From Paludibacteraceae bacterium (lineage in GTDB: Bacteria > Bacteroidota > Bacteroidia > Bacteroidales > Paludibacteraceae), in the NCBI GenBank assembly GCA_017648235.1, contig JAGCIZ010000251.1, positions 1-8,853 of the forward strand: a DNA stretch of 8,853 bases. Reading direction: 5' to 3'. A program made the position numbers and the translations under genes. The notes below the pieces were generated by a model. That model searched no databases. It had not been told where the DNA came from and saw only the letters and a program-made list of their open reading frames with translations. Positions 1-7,445 of the stretch are shown here, piece by piece; the first letter of the stretch is position 1; every line of letters starts with the position of its first letter.

Positions 1-884
1 GATAACTCTTCTGACCCTTTCTTATATTTTTCCACTTCAGTAACAGTTGCAGAAATAGAGTTATTCATCTTTGCAACATCCACTGCTATCTCATCAATCG
101 AAGCAGAAACAACATTTACCTTGTCAGTTTGAGCCAGAAAAGCATCCGTTTGACTTTGAATTGCTTTTAATTCTAATTCATAAACCGCATTTACCGAAAC
201 CAAATTTTTATTTATGCCTTCGATATTTTGCAAATAAGCTTGTGTTTGTGCAACAACCTTATCCATGCCATCTAAAACTCCAGAATAAGAATTTGCAAGC
301 ACACTAGTTTTTTCATTCAAAAGACATTGTGTTTGCGCATATTTTTCGGCTTCAGCAGTTGCAATATCAACATTCTTCGAAAAACCATTTACACTTGTTG
401 TGAAAGACTCAACTGAACCTACCACAGAAGATAAAGCAGACAACTTTTCAGCTGTTTCTGAAAGATTTTTAATTCCAAGTGACAATTTTTCAATTTCTTC
501 ATCTTTCAATACTTCTACTGGCTTATTTGAAACAGATATATTAGTTTTTGTTGTTGAGGCAGAACTTCCCTCTTGCGAAGGAATAACCCCAGAAGATCCC
601 CCCCCAACAAACTGAGGAAATACTTTTTCCCAATGATATGTAACATGAGGTTTGTCAAGACATCCAATAAGGAACAAAATAGTTTCAGTCCCCATTCCTA
701 CACAAAGCATAGGACCAGCTCCTGGGAAGTGCATAATCTTAAACAACGCACCAACAATTACAACTGCAGCACCAATCGAATAAACTCGACCAACCCAAAG
801 CTTCACAGCCTCACTTTCATTCCACCAATCTATGAAACTTTGTTTATCCTTACCTGTTTTGCTTTCTTTAGACACCTTTGACAT
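1..884 (-). CDS. gldL: T9SS inner-membrane motor protein GldL/PorL (3' end cut off by window edge)
   Basis: GldL/PorL is the inner-membrane stator-like subunit of the type IX secretion system; with GldM it uses the proton gradient to power protein export and, in gliding species, motility. I read the frame from ATG 884 to the left edge without a stop: about 294 residues, close to the full length of Bacteroidales PorL. Two transmembrane helices are visible at about residues 33-51 (with Y35, K49 and H52) and 58-76. The second contains E67 in GMGTETILFLIG, which I align by eye with the functionally important Glu49 of Flavobacterium GldL; D77 falls near the Glu59 position. After a Gly/Ser-rich linker (about 93-110) comes a long, polar, probably coiled-coil cytoplasmic domain. 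The gene lies 42 bases after gldK and is probably co-transcribed with it. A G8 run (C8 on the plus strand, 598-605) sits in the linker. Identification is secure; the C terminus is not visible. Confidence 0.93.
   Translation of the reverse strand, partial: MSKVSKESKTGKDKQSFIDWWNESEAVKLWVGRVYSIGAAVVIVGALFKIMHFPGAGPMLCVGMGTETILFLIGCLDKPHVTYHWEKVFPQFVGGGSSGVIPSQEGSSASTTKTNISVSNKPVEVLKDEEIEKLSLGIKNLSETAEKLSALSSVVGSVESFTTSVNGFSKNVDIATAEAEKYAQTQCLLNEKTSVLANSYSGVLDGMDKVVAQTQAYLQNIEGINKNLVSVNAVYELELKAIQSQTDAFLAQTDKVNVVSASIDEIAVDVAKMNNSISATVTEVEKYKKGSEEL
598..605. repeat. G8 homopolymer inside gldL
   Basis: Eight consecutive C on the plus strand read as G8 on the coding strand and encode the start of the Gly-rich linker after the second membrane helix of GldL (residues about 93-95). 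The frame is intact across it as sequenced. Loss or gain of one G would bring an early stop roughly 30 codons downstream in either shifted frame, leaving only the two membrane helices. In this AT-rich neighbourhood such a tract is unusual. Confidence 0.7.
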
Positions 885-926
885 TTTTCTCTATTTTTAG
901 TAATTAATTTACAAATCAAATCTTTC

Positions 927-2279
927 TTAATCTCCAATATAACTTCTCACACAACGGAAACCAATATAAGCTCTACGTTCGTATTGATATTCGTAAGCTC
1001 TTGTTCCGCATTGCAAATAAACACCTATATCTTTCCAAGATCCACCACGAATAACTTTACGTTTCAATTTATCAGGATCTGTTTCCTTAGCATTATATTC
1101 ATAACTAGGATTCAAATCACTTAAAAACACATTTGCTGATGAATGATACGAAGACGATGTCCATTCTGCAACATTACCCGCCATATCAAACAAACCAAAA
1201 TCATTTGGAGCATAAGTTCCAACTCGAGAAGTCAACAGCGAACCATCAACAGTATAATTACCTCTTAAAGGTTTAAAATTAGCCAAAAAACAACCTTTCT
1301 TAGTACGTATATAATTTCCTCCCCATGGATACAAAGCTGAATTACGTCCTCCTCGTGCAGCATACTCCCATTCAGCTTCTGTTGGTAAACGATAGTCATG
1401 AGCTTTCATTTTTCCTGAACGCGTATCATAAAGCAACGTACGCCAATTACAAAATGCTTGAGCTTGCTCCCAAGAAACACCAACAACAGGATACTCACCA
1501 TAACCTGGATGAGCAAAATACAACTTTATGTATGGTTCATTATATGCATAAGAAAAATCTCGTCCCCAACAGATTGTATCAGGAAAAATATTAACCAAAC
1601 GACGAGAAAAAAAGTCTTTTCTGCTTCTTAACGGTTTTATATTCGTCTCATTCACTATACGACCCTCTTCATCAAAATACGAATTATCAACACGCACTTT
1701 TGCATTCTTACGATAAGCATTTGTACGAGGATCAAATTCATTTTCTCGTTTATTTACCTGATCATAATTTCTATATGTGTACTCATAAACTAATTGTGCA
1801 GCATTCAATCCATGATCATCTTCATAAAACATACTATCAATAATCTCATAAATCTCGTCATTCTCAGCACGTTTTACACCCCATGGAATCTTTGCAGACC
1901 AATTCAACAAAGGTAAAGAATCATCTTCTGTTCCACGAACCAAATAAACTTCAGGAGACACTTCTGCCAATTTCCTCATTACAACAGAGTCTCTTACCCA
2001 ATGAACAAACTGACGATACTCTCCATTAGTAATTTCAGTTTCATCCATCCAAAACGCATCCAAAGAGACAGTTTTTGGTTGAGTCTGAATAGCCCAAGTT
2101 GCCGACTGATCATTGGGTCCCATTACAAAAGAACCTTTTTTGACAAATGTCATCCCATAAGGAACAGACTCTGACCAAGACTTTGAATATATACCAACCA
2201 ACTCTCCCTTAGGCTTTGAGCAACCAACAAACAATACAGTCGCTAACACAATGACAGAACCATACAAAAAATTCTTCAT
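927..2279 (-). CDS. gldK: T9SS ring lipoprotein GldK/PorK, FGE-sulfatase-like
   Basis: GldK/PorK is the lipoprotein that, with GldN/PorN, builds the large periplasmic ring of the type IX secretion system beneath the outer membrane. The 450-residue product starts with a lipoprotein signal peptide whose lipobox (LFVGC) puts the lipidated Cys at residue 20. The body is a formylglycine-generating-enzyme-like (FGE-sulfatase) fold: GMTFVKKGSFVMG near 42-54, an insertion of about 150 residues typical of GldK at roughly 100-250, then RLPTEAEWEYAARGG (297-311), GLFDMAGNVAEWT (362-374), GGSW (412-415) and the terminal IGFRCVRS (439-446). The catalytic Cys pair that true formylglycine-generating enzymes carry just after the GGS motif is absent, so a structural role is expected. 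It begins 19 bases after the porP-like gene and is followed 42 bases later by gldL, the usual cluster order. The ATG at 2279 is fixed by the signal peptide. Confidence 0.96.
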   Translation of the reverse strand: MKNFLYGSVIVLATVLFVGCSKPKGELVGIYSKSWSESVPYGMTFVKKGSFVMGPNDQSATWAIQTQPKTVSLDAFWMDETEITNGEYRQFVHWVRDSVVMRKLAEVSPEVYLVRGTEDDSLPLLNWSAKIPWGVKRAENDEIYEIIDSMFYEDDHGLNAAQLVYEYTYRNYDQVNKRENEFDPRTNAYRKNAKVRVDNSYFDEEGRIVNETNIKPLRSRKDFFSRRLVNIFPDTICWGRDFSYAYNEPYIKLYFAHPGYGEYPVVGVSWEQAQAFCNWRTLLYDTRSGKMKAHDYRLPTEAEWEYAARGGRNSALYPWGGNYIRTKKGCFLANFKPLRGNYTVDGSLLTSRVGTYAPNDFGLFDMAGNVAEWTSSSYHSSANVFLSDLNPSYEYNAKETDPDKLKRKVIRGGSWKDIGVYLQCGTRAYEYQYERRAYIGFRCVRSYIGD

Positions 2280-2298
2280 ATTTATTTTTTTAATAAAA

Positions 2299-3264
2299 TT
2301 ATAAAATTCTAATACTTCTATACTTACTATCTTTCTTATCTAAACTCAACTTAAATTCGTATGACAAGAACAATTCATGCGAACCCGAACTTACTTTTAT
2401 AATCTTGGATGTTGGCAAATCATAAGAATAGCCAACCATCAACCCATTCAGAACTTTTATTCCTAATAAAAAACTCACAGCATCTTGAATTCTATATGAC
2501 AAGCCCCACCAAAAACGTTCATTATACTCTGCCAATAAACTCACATCAAGTTGCCAACTAACAAAATCCGTTTTTAACATTAAGCAAGGATGAAGATGAA
2601 ATTTAGGATTATTAAGCCGAAACCGATAACCTGCACTCATCGTATAAAGTCGCTTCAAATAAAACTCCGAAGTTTCGCCCCATAGAATAGTAGGTTCCGT
2701 AATATGCAACACAGAAAATCCCACATCCAATCCTCTACGAGAATAATAAATCCCCAGACCCATATCAAAAGCCACTTTCGATTCTTTCGTTTTAGGAATC
2801 TCCAAATCATTTTCTACATGATAATCACTTCCTTCTGGAATATAAACACTATCACCCTTAAAGGTTAGATTTACAAAACCAAGATTTGTCCCTAAACTCA
2901 AAAATCCCTCTCCAATTTTGAATTTGTAAGCATAAAGAGCATTTACCGTCTGATTTGTATATATCCCAAACATATCATTCGAAAAACGAATCCCTGCTGC
3001 ATGATAAGTTTTTTTTATTTTGAAAGGCATATTCGCAGAAAAATCAGTGATTGAAGGAGCATTCTCCATTCCTACCCACTGCAAACGTTGCATCCCCAAA
3101 ACCCTTATCATCTGTTGCTCGCCAATCGCTGCTGGGTTGTGTCCAAAAATATTAAACATATATTGTGTTGTTTGCCCATCAAATTGAGCACACACTACAA
3201 TATTTGTCATAAGGAACAATACGCCTATTGCAAACCTTTTTCTTATTATATTGATTATCGTCAT
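2299..3264 (-). CDS. porP: PorP/SprF-family type IX secretion outer-membrane protein
   Basis: PorP/SprF proteins are outer-membrane beta-barrels associated with the type IX secretion system; in Porphyromonas, porP begins the porPKLMN cluster and is needed for secretion. The 321-residue product has an N-terminal signal peptide with a basic start (IRKRF) and hydrophobic core, with likely cleavage after VVCA at residue 26. It then has the family hallmark QFDGQTTQYMFNIFGHNPAAIG (about 27-48) and LGMQRLQWVGMENAP. The remainder alternates amphipathic strands, for example AGIRFSNDMFGIY, LDVGFSVLHITEP and WWGLSYRI. This N-terminal pattern plus the gldK-gldL neighbours makes the call firm; whether it is the true PorP orthologue or a SprF-like paralogue rests on the synteny. 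The ATG at 3264 gives a proper signal peptide. No convincing -7 element was found directly upstream (only a weak TACGTTTT on the minus strand at 3287-3294), so the promoter is uncertain. Confidence 0.9.
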   Translation of the reverse strand: MTIINIIRKRFAIGVLFLMTNIVVCAQFDGQTTQYMFNIFGHNPAAIGEQQMIRVLGMQRLQWVGMENAPSITDFSANMPFKIKKTYHAAGIRFSNDMFGIYTNQTVNALYAYKFKIGEGFLSLGTNLGFVNLTFKGDSVYIPEGSDYHVENDLEIPKTKESKVAFDMGLGIYYSRRGLDVGFSVLHITEPTILWGETSEFYLKRLYTMSAGYRFRLNNPKFHLHPCLMLKTDFVSWQLDVSLLAEYNERFWWGLSYRIQDAVSFLLGIKVLNGLMVGYSYDLPTSKIIKVSSGSHELFLSYEFKLSLDKKDSKYRSIRIL

Positions 3265-3293
3265 TCAACTATTATTAACATCAACAAAAACGT

Positions 3294-3323
3294 ATCGCGT
3301 TAAAAAATAGTATTTATCACGAT
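3294..3323 (-). terminator. possible weak terminator between DUF2795 gene and porP
   Basis: On the minus strand ATCGTG (3323-3318) can pair with CGCGAT (3299-3294), including one G-U pair. An inner AAAT/ATTT pairing is possible, and ACG then a run of five T follow. The stem is AT-rich and imperfect, so it may only attenuate read-through from the small gene into the secretion cluster. Confidence 0.3.
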
Positions 3324-3338
3324 TCAAATTCTCTTATC

Positions 3339-3560
3339 TTAATATTCTTCTTCGTTAAAGAAAAAATCTTCTTTACTAGGATAATCAGGCCAAATATCTT
3401 CAATACAAGTATAAATATCTCCCTCATCCTCAATTTCTTGCAAATTTTCTATAACTTCCAAAGGAGCTCCTGAACGCATTGCATAATCAATTAATTCATC
3501 CTTTGTTGCAGGCCAAGGAGCATCTTCTATTTTCGAAGCCAATTCTAACGTCCAATACAT
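3339..3560 (-). CDS. DUF2795-like small acidic protein
   Basis: A 73-residue, strongly acidic protein with many D/E residues and almost no basic ones. The text MYWTLELASKIEDAPWPATKDELIDYAMRSG at the start, then GAPLEVIENLQEIEDEGDIY and a tail DYPSKEDFFFNEEEY, matches what I know of a very conserved Bacteroidota DUF2795 family. No biochemical function is established for these proteins to my knowledge. The KDELIDYAMRSGAPLEVIENL segment looks like two short helices around a turn, as in DUF2795 proteins elsewhere. The gene is complete, with its own promoter signal 39 bases upstream of the ATG, and lies between the clp operon and the T9SS cluster. High conservation and acidity suggest a role in binding another protein or RNA machinery, but that is only a guess. 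Confidence 0.88.
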   Translation of the reverse strand: MYWTLELASKIEDAPWPATKDELIDYAMRSGAPLEVIENLQEIEDEGDIYTCIEDIWPDYPSKEDFFFNEEEY

Positions 3561-3598
3561 AAAGTCTCTTTTTTATTTCTCTTCTCTACAATAATGGG

Positions 3599-3606
3599 CA
3601 AAGATA
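3599..3606 (-). promoter_or_regulatory. promoter -7 element for the DUF2795 gene
   Basis: The minus strand reads TATCTTTG here, an exact match to the Bacteroidota -7 consensus TAnnTTTG. It gives a leader of about 30 bases before the ATG at 3560. The matching -33 region, about 19-20 bases upstream (around 3625-3630), is only a T-rich GGTTTTATC rather than a clear TTG, so strength is uncertain. This suggests the small gene is transcribed independently of the clp operon. Confidence 0.6.
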
Positions 3607-3655
3607 AAAAAAAATTAATAAGATAAAACCTTTTTTCTTTTTTTTTGAAAAATCT

Positions 3656-4162
3656 TTATTCCGAAAGAATCCTTGAGTATACGAAGAAAAAATCCGACAA
3701 TCTATTTATATAAATTTTCAGATTCTTGTCAATATCAACTTCTTTCTCCATACAACAAATTTGACGTTCAGCACGACGAGTAACCGTTCTACAAATGTGA
3801 CTCAATGACGACAATTCATTCTCTCCTGGTATTACAAAATGCTTCAACGGAGAAAGGTTTTTCTGCATCTCATCTATTTTTGCTTCAATCTCACAAATAG
3901 CTTCTTCCGAAATCACGAACGACTTTTTTAATTCCGTACACTTTTGATCGGTAGCCAAGCACCCCCCTACCACAAATAAGTTTTGCTGTATTTTCAACAA
4001 AAAATCCTTTTCTAATGCACTTTTCGAACGCAAAAGACCTAAAAAGGAATTCAACTCATCAATTGTTCCATATGCCTCTAAACGAATATCACTTTTTGAA
4101 ATCCGTACTCCTCCGACCAACGAAGTTTCACCATTATCACCTGTTTTCGTATAAATTTTCAT
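3656..4162 (-). CDS. PduO-type cob(I)alamin adenosyltransferase
   Basis: The enzyme transfers the 5'-deoxyadenosyl group of ATP to cob(I)alamin to make adenosylcobalamin in the cytoplasm. Family motifs are clear: the ATP-binding N terminus TKTGDNGETSLVGG (5-18), RLEAYGTIDELNSFLG (27-42), the CRTVTRRAERQ block (124-134, with the conserved R129/R130/E132) and NRLSDFFFVYSR (153-164). At 168 residues it is slightly shorter than the usual 175-200. The common PGG motif before the last helices reads PGE (112-114), a small departure that could affect the loop but not the call. The start ATG lies one base after the stop of the methyltransferase gene, so the two are almost certainly translated from one mRNA. 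It is the last gene of the clp operon. An adenosylcobalamin-dependent enzyme such as methylmalonyl-CoA mutase is expected elsewhere in the genome. Confidence 0.93.
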   Translation of the reverse strand: MKIYTKTGDNGETSLVGGVRISKSDIRLEAYGTIDELNSFLGLLRSKSALEKDFLLKIQQNLFVVGGCLATDQKCTELKKSFVISEEAICEIEAKIDEMQKNLSPLKHFVIPGENELSSLSHICRTVTRRAERQICCMEKEVDIDKNLKIYINRLSDFFFVYSRILSE

Positions 4163-4163
4163 T

Positions 4164-4943
4164 CTAAAAAGCTACAATATAATGTTGTTTTGGTAAATCC
4201 GTATTAAAAAACACCAAACCAAAATGATACAAATCAATTGATAAACGAACATCACTTCGTTTTTTTATTTCATTCCAAGCGGACTCCATTTCTGCAGAAT
4301 AATGAATATCATCAAACACAAAAATGGCGTCTTTATGAGCCTTTTGCAAACATAGCTCAAAATATCTCAACGTTGCCTCTCTTGTATGATTAGCATCAAA
4401 ATAAACAAAATCAAGTTTGGAAAATTTCGCGACAACATCACCTAGACTTTCATTTATATTTCCACAAACCACTTCTACATTATCAACGTCTGCATTTTTG
4501 AAATTTCTCTCCGCAATATCACAAAGCGACCTACTCCCTTCCATAGTAACCACTTTAGCGGTAGAAGATGGTTTTGCTAAATACATTGTAGAAACTCCAA
4601 GTGAAGTACCCAATTCTAAAATGTTTTGTGGTTGAAAAAAATTAACCAAACGAAATAACAATTGACCAAATTTTGCACTTTCCAATGATTTGGTAGCAAT
4701 ATTTGCAACCGAGCTTTCGCTTTTATTGCCCGTTCCAAAATCGGTTAGTTCCACAACTGTTCCGTCTTTCAATAAACTTTTACGCACTTGCTCTATTTGA
4801 GTATAAGCATAAAAAGGATTTTTCTCGAAAATCACATAGTTTAACAAATGAAAAACAAATGGAGAGTGAATTCCAAATCCCTTCCTATGCCGAGATTTGA
4901 AACGATATTTCAAAAAACTTTTTATTTGGAAAAACAAATTCAT
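4164..4943 (-). CDS. class I SAM-dependent methyltransferase (O-methyltransferase-like)
   Basis: A 259-residue S-adenosylmethionine-dependent methyltransferase of unknown substrate. The Rossmann-type SAM site is visible: motif I ILELGTSLGVST (108-119), an acidic residue ending strand 2 (E135 in VVTMEGS) and FVYFDANHT (179-187). A DDIHYS segment (211-216) resembles the metal-binding acidic motif of catechol-type O-methyltransferases. The N terminus is basic and aromatic (FLKYRFKSRHRKGFGIHSPFVFHLL), a trait I associate with a Bacteroidota-specific methyltransferase group; it may contact membrane or nucleic acid. The ATG at 4943 overlaps the clpX stop by one base (TGATG), pointing to translational coupling; the TTG three bases upstream is an unlikely start. 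The fold is certain, the substrate is not. Confidence 0.85.
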   Translation of the reverse strand: MNLFFQIKSFLKYRFKSRHRKGFGIHSPFVFHLLNYVIFEKNPFYAYTQIEQVRKSLLKDGTVVELTDFGTGNKSESSVANIATKSLESAKFGQLLFRLVNFFQPQNILELGTSLGVSTMYLAKPSSTAKVVTMEGSRSLCDIAERNFKNADVDNVEVVCGNINESLGDVVAKFSKLDFVYFDANHTREATLRYFELCLQKAHKDAIFVFDDIHYSAEMESAWNEIKKRSDVRLSIDLYHFGLVFFNTDLPKQHYIVAF

Positions 4944-6172
4944 CAAGCCGAATGATTCATTTTATTAACTCGTTCTCTAGCGTAATCAAGTTCCACCTTC
5001 ATTGTTTTATTTTCTGTTGAAGGAATTTCGAACATTAGATCCATCATTATCGTTTCTACTATAGAACGTAATCCACGTGCCCCAAGTTTGAATTCAATTG
5101 ACTTATCCACAATAAAATCAAGCACTTCGTCAGAAAACGAAAGCTCCACACCATCCATTTTGAACAACTTAATATATTGCTTGATAATAGAATTTTTAGG
5201 TTCAGTAAGAATGTTTCTTAAAGCACTTCTATCCAAAGGATTCAAATAAGTCAAAATCGGCAAACGACCAATAATTTCAGGAATCAAGCCAAAGCTTTTC
5301 AAATCTTGAGGCGAAATATATTGAATCATTTTTTCCTTATCGACGTGAGCACTTTTCTGAGAAGCGCCATAACCAACCACTTTAGTATTAAGTCGTTGAG
5401 CTATTTTTCGCTCAATACCATCAAACGCACCTCCGCAAATAAAAAGTATGTTTTTGGTATCTACAGCAATCATTTTTTGATCAGGATGCTTGCGTCCGCC
5501 TTGTGGAGGAACATTTACCACCGAGCCTTCGAGCAGTTTTAGCAAACCTTGTTGCACGCCTTCGCCAGAAACATCGCGAGTAATCGACGGATTGTCGCCT
5601 TTTCGAGCAATTTTGTCAATTTCGTCAATAAAAACAATTCCACGCTCGGCTTTCTTTACATCGTAATCTGAAACTTGCAACAATCGGGTCAAAATACTTT
5701 CGATATCTTCCCCCACGTAACCAGCCTCTGTCAACACCGTAGCATCTACAATCGTAAACGGAACATTCAGAAATCTTGCAATGGTTTTTGCCAAAAGAGT
5801 TTTGCCCGTTCCCGTCGAACCGACCAAAATGATGTTCGATTTTTCAATTTCTACATCATTATCGTCATGCACTTGCAAAATTCGCTTATAATGATTGTAA
5901 ACAGAAACCGAAAGATATTTTTTAGCCTCGTCTTGACCTATTACATATTGATCCAAAAACGCCTTTATCTCTATCGGCTTTGGCAACTTTTCTTTTTTCA
6001 AGTCCAAGTTGTCGCTCGTTTGTGATTGCAAAGATGTTTTTATCATCTCATGTGCCATTTCCACACACTCGGTACAAACGTGACCATTCAGCCCCGTGAG
6101 CAAAATCACTTGAGAATCCGAACGACCGCAAAGACAACAAGTCAAACCGCTATTATCTTTTTTCTTTGCCAT
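4943..6172 (-). CDS. clpX: ClpX, AAA+ unfoldase of the ClpXP protease
   Basis: ClpX recognises, unfolds and threads substrates into ClpP using ATP. The 409-residue protein has the whole architecture: N-terminal zinc-binding domain with C12/C15 and C33/C36, PKPIEIKAFLDQYVIGQ leading into the AAA+ module, Walker A GSTGTGKT (118-125), pore loop GYVG (151-154), Walker B IVFIDEID (179-186), GEGVQQGLLKLLEG (203-216), PEIIGRLP (298-305) and sensor 2 GARGLRS (364-370). The ClpP-docking loop, IGF in E. coli, reads VGY (266-268, in KVVGYGAS), a conservative variant. The gene starts three bases after clpP and shares one base with the methyltransferase gene downstream, so the four genes form an operon. 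Length and motifs are normal. Confidence 0.98.
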   Translation of the reverse strand: MAKKKDNSGLTCCLCGRSDSQVILLTGLNGHVCTECVEMAHEMIKTSLQSQTSDNLDLKKEKLPKPIEIKAFLDQYVIGQDEAKKYLSVSVYNHYKRILQVHDDNDVEIEKSNIILVGSTGTGKTLLAKTIARFLNVPFTIVDATVLTEAGYVGEDIESILTRLLQVSDYDVKKAERGIVFIDEIDKIARKGDNPSITRDVSGEGVQQGLLKLLEGSVVNVPPQGGRKHPDQKMIAVDTKNILFICGGAFDGIERKIAQRLNTKVVGYGASQKSAHVDKEKMIQYISPQDLKSFGLIPEIIGRLPILTYLNPLDRSALRNILTEPKNSIIKQYIKLFKMDGVELSFSDEVLDFIVDKSIEFKLGARGLRSIVETIMMDLMFEIPSTENKTMKVELDYARERVNKMNHSA

Positions 6173-6175
6173 TGT

Positions 6176-6865
6176 TTATTTCTTATCGCGAACTAGCAAA
6201 TTATCAATCATTCCATATTCCAACGCTTCTTGCGAAGTCATCCAATAGTCACGATCCGAGTCTTTCTCTATACGTTCGTATGTATTTCCCGAATGATCAG
6301 CTATAATTTGATAAAGTTCTTTTTTCAATTTCAAAATTTCACGAGCGGTGATTTCGATATCGGAAGCCTGACCATTGACGCCACCAAGTGGTTGATGAAT
6401 CATCACACGCGAATGCTTCAAAGCAGAACGTTTCCCTTTTTCGCCCGCAACAAGCAAAACCGCACCCATCGAAGCTGCCATTCCGGTACAAATGGTTGCA
6501 ACATCGCTTTGTATGTATTGCATCGTGTCATAAATGCCCAAACCTGCATAAACCGAACCTCCAGGAGTATTTAAGTATATAGAAATATCCTTACCCGGAT
6601 CAGACGAATCCAAGAAAAGCAACTGCGCTTGAATAACGTTTGCCACATAGTCGTCAATTGGCGAACCTAAAAAGATAATCCGGTCCATCATCAAACGAGA
6701 AAATACGTCCATTTGGGTAACATTCAACTGACGCTCTTCCAAAATCGATGGAGAAATGTAGCCACCGCCATGCGATGCCGACACAAAATTCATATACTTT
6801 TCTAACGCCAAACTATTCATGTTCAAATGTTTGGTAGCGTAACTTTTAAATTCATTTGCATTCAT
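6176..6865 (-). CDS. clpP: ClpP, ATP-dependent serine protease subunit
   Basis: ClpP is the tetradecameric proteolytic chamber that degrades proteins delivered by ClpX. The 229-residue product carries the Ser-His-Asp triad: S132 in GMAASMG, H157 in VMIHQPLGG and D206 in DSDRDYW. It also has the oxyanion-loop PGGSVYAGLGIYDTM (101-115) and the expected C-terminal MTSQEALEYGMID. The first 30 or so residues form an extension that could be processed on maturation, as in other ClpP proteins. The ATG at 6865 is favoured because the promoter -7 box at 6890-6897 would start transcription about 18 bases upstream. In many Bacteroidales clpP follows the trigger factor gene; here it is instead the first gene of its operon, with tsaE diverging from the same intergenic region. 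Confidence 0.98.
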   Translation of the reverse strand: MNANEFKSYATKHLNMNSLALEKYMNFVSASHGGGYISPSILEERQLNVTQMDVFSRLMMDRIIFLGSPIDDYVANVIQAQLLFLDSSDPGKDISIYLNTPGGSVYAGLGIYDTMQYIQSDVATICTGMAASMGAVLLVAGEKGKRSALKHSRVMIHQPLGGVNGQASDIEITAREILKLKKELYQIIADHSGNTYERIEKDSDRDYWMTSQEALEYGMIDNLLVRDKK

Positions 6866-6889
6866 ATAACACTCTCTTTTTCTTCAAAG

Positions 6890-6919
6890 CAAAGATAAAA
6901 ATTTACGGTCAAATTCAAA
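6890..6919 (-). promoter_or_regulatory. promoter of the clpP-clpX operon
   Basis: On the minus strand a -33 TTTG (6919-6916) is followed after 18 bases by TATCTTTG (6897-6890), an exact TAnnTTTG -7 box. This is close to the Bacteroidota housekeeping sigma consensus spacing. It predicts a short leader of about 18 bases before the clpP ATG. No operator-like repeat was seen. Confidence 0.72.
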
Positions 6920-6976
6920 AAAAAAATATTTAACACATAAACAGAAAAGAAAAGCATTTTTTTGAATAGACTTTTG

Positions 6977-6984
6977 TACATTTG
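6977..6984 (+). promoter_or_regulatory. promoter -7 element for tsaE-rubrerythrin
   Basis: TACATTTG matches TAnnTTTG exactly and would start transcription near 6991, about 14 bases before the ATG at 7005. The nearest upstream TTTG (6961-6964) is only 12 bases away, too close for a normal -33 box, so the upstream half is weak. The predicted start lies beyond the TTG at 6990, which argues against that TTG as the start codon. Confidence 0.5.
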
Positions 6985-7004
6985 TCAAGTTGAATGGACG
7001 AAAA

Positions 7005-7445
7005 ATGACGCATTTAATTGAAATATCAGACATAAGCCAAATTGGCTCAGCCGCTGCCACTTTTTTAGAACTGATCAAAGGAAATCGGCTGATTGCCTTT
7101 TACGGAGAGATGGGAGCTGGAAAAACCACTTTTATCAAAGCACTCTGTCAAACGCTTGGAGTTACTGACGTTATAAACAGCCCCACGTTTTCTATCGTGA
7201 ACGAATACGGCATTGAACACTCCAACGAAAAGATATTTCATTTCGATTTTTACCGACTAAAAAGAGCTGAAGAGGCCTTCGATTTTGGCATTGAAGATTA
7301 CTTTTATAGCGGAAATTATTGTTTGATGGAATGGCCCGAAGTGATAGAAGAATTTCTTCCTTTCGATTGCCTAAAAGTACATATCAAAGAAACCGAAAAC
7401 AAAAAAAGAGAAATACTGATTACTAACCTAAATTTAGAAAAAAAA
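7005..7445 (+). CDS. tsaE: TsaE, tRNA t6A biosynthesis ATPase (frame runs on into rubrerythrin)
   Basis: TsaE is the P-loop ATPase that works with TsaB and TsaD to put threonylcarbamoyl on A37 of ANN-decoding tRNAs. Counting from ATG 7005, motifs are Walker A GEMGAGKTT (34-42), the switch-like NSPTFSIVNEY (58-68), the Walker-B-like FHFDFYRL (78-85) and the C-terminal CLMEWPEVIEEFLP (106-119) with the characteristic EWPE. The 147 residues up to the A-run equal the normal length of a stand-alone TsaE. There is no stop here: the frame passes through nine A (7438-7446) directly into the rubrerythrin Met. With one A fewer the reading would be Glu-Lys-Lys-stop, with TGA overlapping the next ATG. 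The most economical reading is therefore two genes whose separation is lost by an indel or assembly error. TTG 6990 would add five residues and is unlikely. Confidence 0.92.

Noticed and set aside
573..881. 102-residue plus-strand frame opposite gldL
   Set aside because: Antisense to a clear gldL with two membrane helices; no recognisable protein features.
927..2279. GldK as an active formylglycine-generating enzyme
   Set aside because: The catalytic Cys pair after the GGS motif is missing, and the lipobox, insertion and neighbours match GldK/PorK.
5675..6025. 116-residue plus-strand frame opposite clpX
   Set aside because: Antisense to well-conserved ClpX motifs; its composition is that of a mirrored coding region.
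6990..7004. TTG start five codons before tsaE ATG
   Set aside because: The predicted transcription start is near 6991, and TsaE family proteins begin near the ATG at 7005.
6884..7078. 64-residue minus-strand frame across the clpP-tsaE intergenic region
   Set aside because: It spans two promoters and the tsaE start and has no recognisable sequence.
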